From positions 1 through 7,468 of the forward strand of contig JANNPJ010000390.1 in the NCBI GenBank assembly GCA_031400005.1: a DNA stretch of 7,468 nt. Direction: 5' to 3'. Below are positions 6,929 through 7,468 of the stretch, one piece after another (the first letter of the stretch is position 1; each line of letters begins with the position of its first letter). The notes below the pieces were generated by a model. The model ran no database searches. It was not told where the DNA came from and was given only the letters and a program-made list of their open reading frames with translations. Both the position numbers and the translations under genes were made by a program. The stretch comes from JANNPJ01 sp031400005. GTDB taxonomy: Bacteria; Actinomycetota; Actinomycetes; Actinomycetales; Kineosporiaceae.

Positions 6929-7166
6929 CGGTCAGGACCGCGGCGACGCGACGAGCTCCTGGATGGTGCGCAGGGTCTGGTCGATTCCGTCGTTGATCTG
7001 CGGGCTGCCGAGTCGACGTGCTCGGCCACACATCTGTGACCCTGCCCCCGTCGGACCGATCCGGCATCCGCAAACTATCCCTTATCGGTCACCCATCGCG
7101 TCCGCCCGCTGCCCTGGAGTCCGCCTCACCGCATGCTCGCCCCAGTTCCGCTTGGCGCTGATCGGC
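6929..7166. other. gap between convergent genes with no confident gene
   Basis: These 238 bp separate the membrane protein gene from the VapC-like gene, which ends here from the opposite strand. A small palindrome, CGGTC-AG-GACCG (6929-6940), directly follows the membrane gene stop, but its 2-nt loop makes a weak terminator. One short minus-strand reading frame (6932-7033) is listed separately. I see no tRNA, riboswitch or clear promoter in the rest. Confidence 0.5.
6932..7033 (-). CDS. possible short reading frame or 3' remnant of an older gene
   Basis: On the minus strand an ATG at 7033 opens a 33-residue frame. It contains SPQINDGIDQTLRTIQEL and ends VASPRS, with TGA at 6932-6934, three bases past the stop of the convergent membrane protein gene. 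The last 23 residues look like a normal amphipathic helix at a protein C-terminus, unlike the Arg/Pro/Ser-rich shadows in neighbouring frames. Upstream the frame stays open only about 16 codons, to a TAA. It may be a decayed gene end, a small protein or chance. No ribosome-binding site is evident. Confidence 0.25.
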   Translation of the reverse strand: MCGRARRLGSPQINDGIDQTLRTIQELVASPRS

Positions 7167-7468
7167 TCAGACGGTTACGACGTCGATCAGGGCATCCAGT
7201 CCTTCCAGGTCTTTGGCATTTCGGGTGTACAGCGTGGCGCCATGGGCGTGCGCCGTTGCTGCGATCAGGAGATCCATGGAGCGGACCCGGGGATTGCGTC
7301 CGATCGCCGCGACATGAGCGGCAAGTTGCCCATAGCTGTCGGCTACCACGTCGTCCACGGGGAGGGCCTCAAACCGTCGCTGAATTGCGCTCAATCGACT
7401 TAGCCGCTTGCCGCGAGCTTGCGGACTCTTGGCGACCAGGACGCCGAACTGCAACTCGGCGATGCTGA
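7167..7468 (-). CDS. vapC: VapC-like PIN-domain toxin ribonuclease, N-terminus outside window
   Basis: About 100 C-terminal residues of a PIN-domain protein are visible. The family cuts RNA (often tRNA or rRNA) in a metal-dependent way and is normally held inactive by a VapB antitoxin. The frame is open to the window edge and starts there with SIAELQFGV, matching the conserved AELxxG helix whose Glu is a catalytic acid. Further on are RSMDLLIAATA, with the next acidic residue, and TRNAKDLEGLD, with the last Asn/Asp-rich motif of the fold. The first catalytic Asp and the antitoxin gene should lie beyond 7468. The TTG at 7454 sits inside the AEL motif, so it is not the real start. The stop is TGA at 7167-7169. 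Three-quarters or more of a typical 130-residue VapC is present and looks intact. Confidence 0.85.
   Translation of the reverse strand, partial: SIAELQFGVLVAKSPQARGKRLSRLSAIQRRFEALPVDDVVADSYGQLAAHVAAIGRNPRVRSMDLLIAATAHAHGATLYTRNAKDLEGLDALIDVVTV

Overview
The window looks like chromosomal core DNA from a high-GC actinobacterium. The GC content is high throughout. The GlyRS is the single-chain type, the Zur has the actinobacterial zinc-ligand set, and several starts look leaderless. The order uppS / zur / zinc genes / glyS resembles the mycobacterial uppS–furB–smtB–glyS neighbourhood. A Propionibacteriales-type organism is my guess, but the sequence does not prove it.

Layout. The 3' end of a cis-prenyl transferase gene (uppS, + strand, 1-271) converges on a four-gene zinc block on the minus strand. 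A strong inverted repeat (285-347) separates them. Read in its own direction, the zinc block runs znuA (3515-2595), znuC (2598-1795), znuB (1787-822), zur (802-389). Its genes overlap or are separated by less than 20 nt, so it is almost certainly one operon. Its promoter is unusually clear: TTGACT, 17 bp, GATAAT, with a Zur-box-like palindrome lying over the -10 and the presumed leaderless ATG. Divergent from it on the plus strand are a small antibiotic-biosynthesis-monooxygenase-like protein (3653-3988), glycyl-tRNA synthetase (4166-5554), a HAD-family hydrolase (5559-6263) and a six-helix membrane protein of unknown function (about 6290-6928). A mostly non-coding stretch follows, holding one possible short minus-strand reading frame. 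The window ends in the 3' part of a VapC-like PIN-domain toxin gene on the minus strand.

How the genes work together. Zur should repress its own operon when zinc is plentiful. ZnuA, ZnuC and ZnuB should form the high-affinity zinc importer that is made when zinc is scarce. The main oddity is that znuA, the zinc-binding lipoprotein gene, has an in-frame TAG at codon 79 while its frame is intact on both sides. The operon as written therefore lacks a full-length binding protein, although Zur, the ATPase and the permease all look intact. This could be a recent nonsense mutation, a base-calling error or readthrough. The permease carries a 51-residue tail with 15 histidines.

Other structure worth noting: a (G/T)GGGCC hexamer array with G-quadruplex potential between the divergent promoters, a GCCTG array with 10-11 bp spacing after the monooxygenase-like gene, and a repeated geometry of TAnnnT-type -10 elements placed 7-8 nt before a start codon. 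I see no CRISPR array, tRNA, rRNA, riboswitch or insertion sequence.
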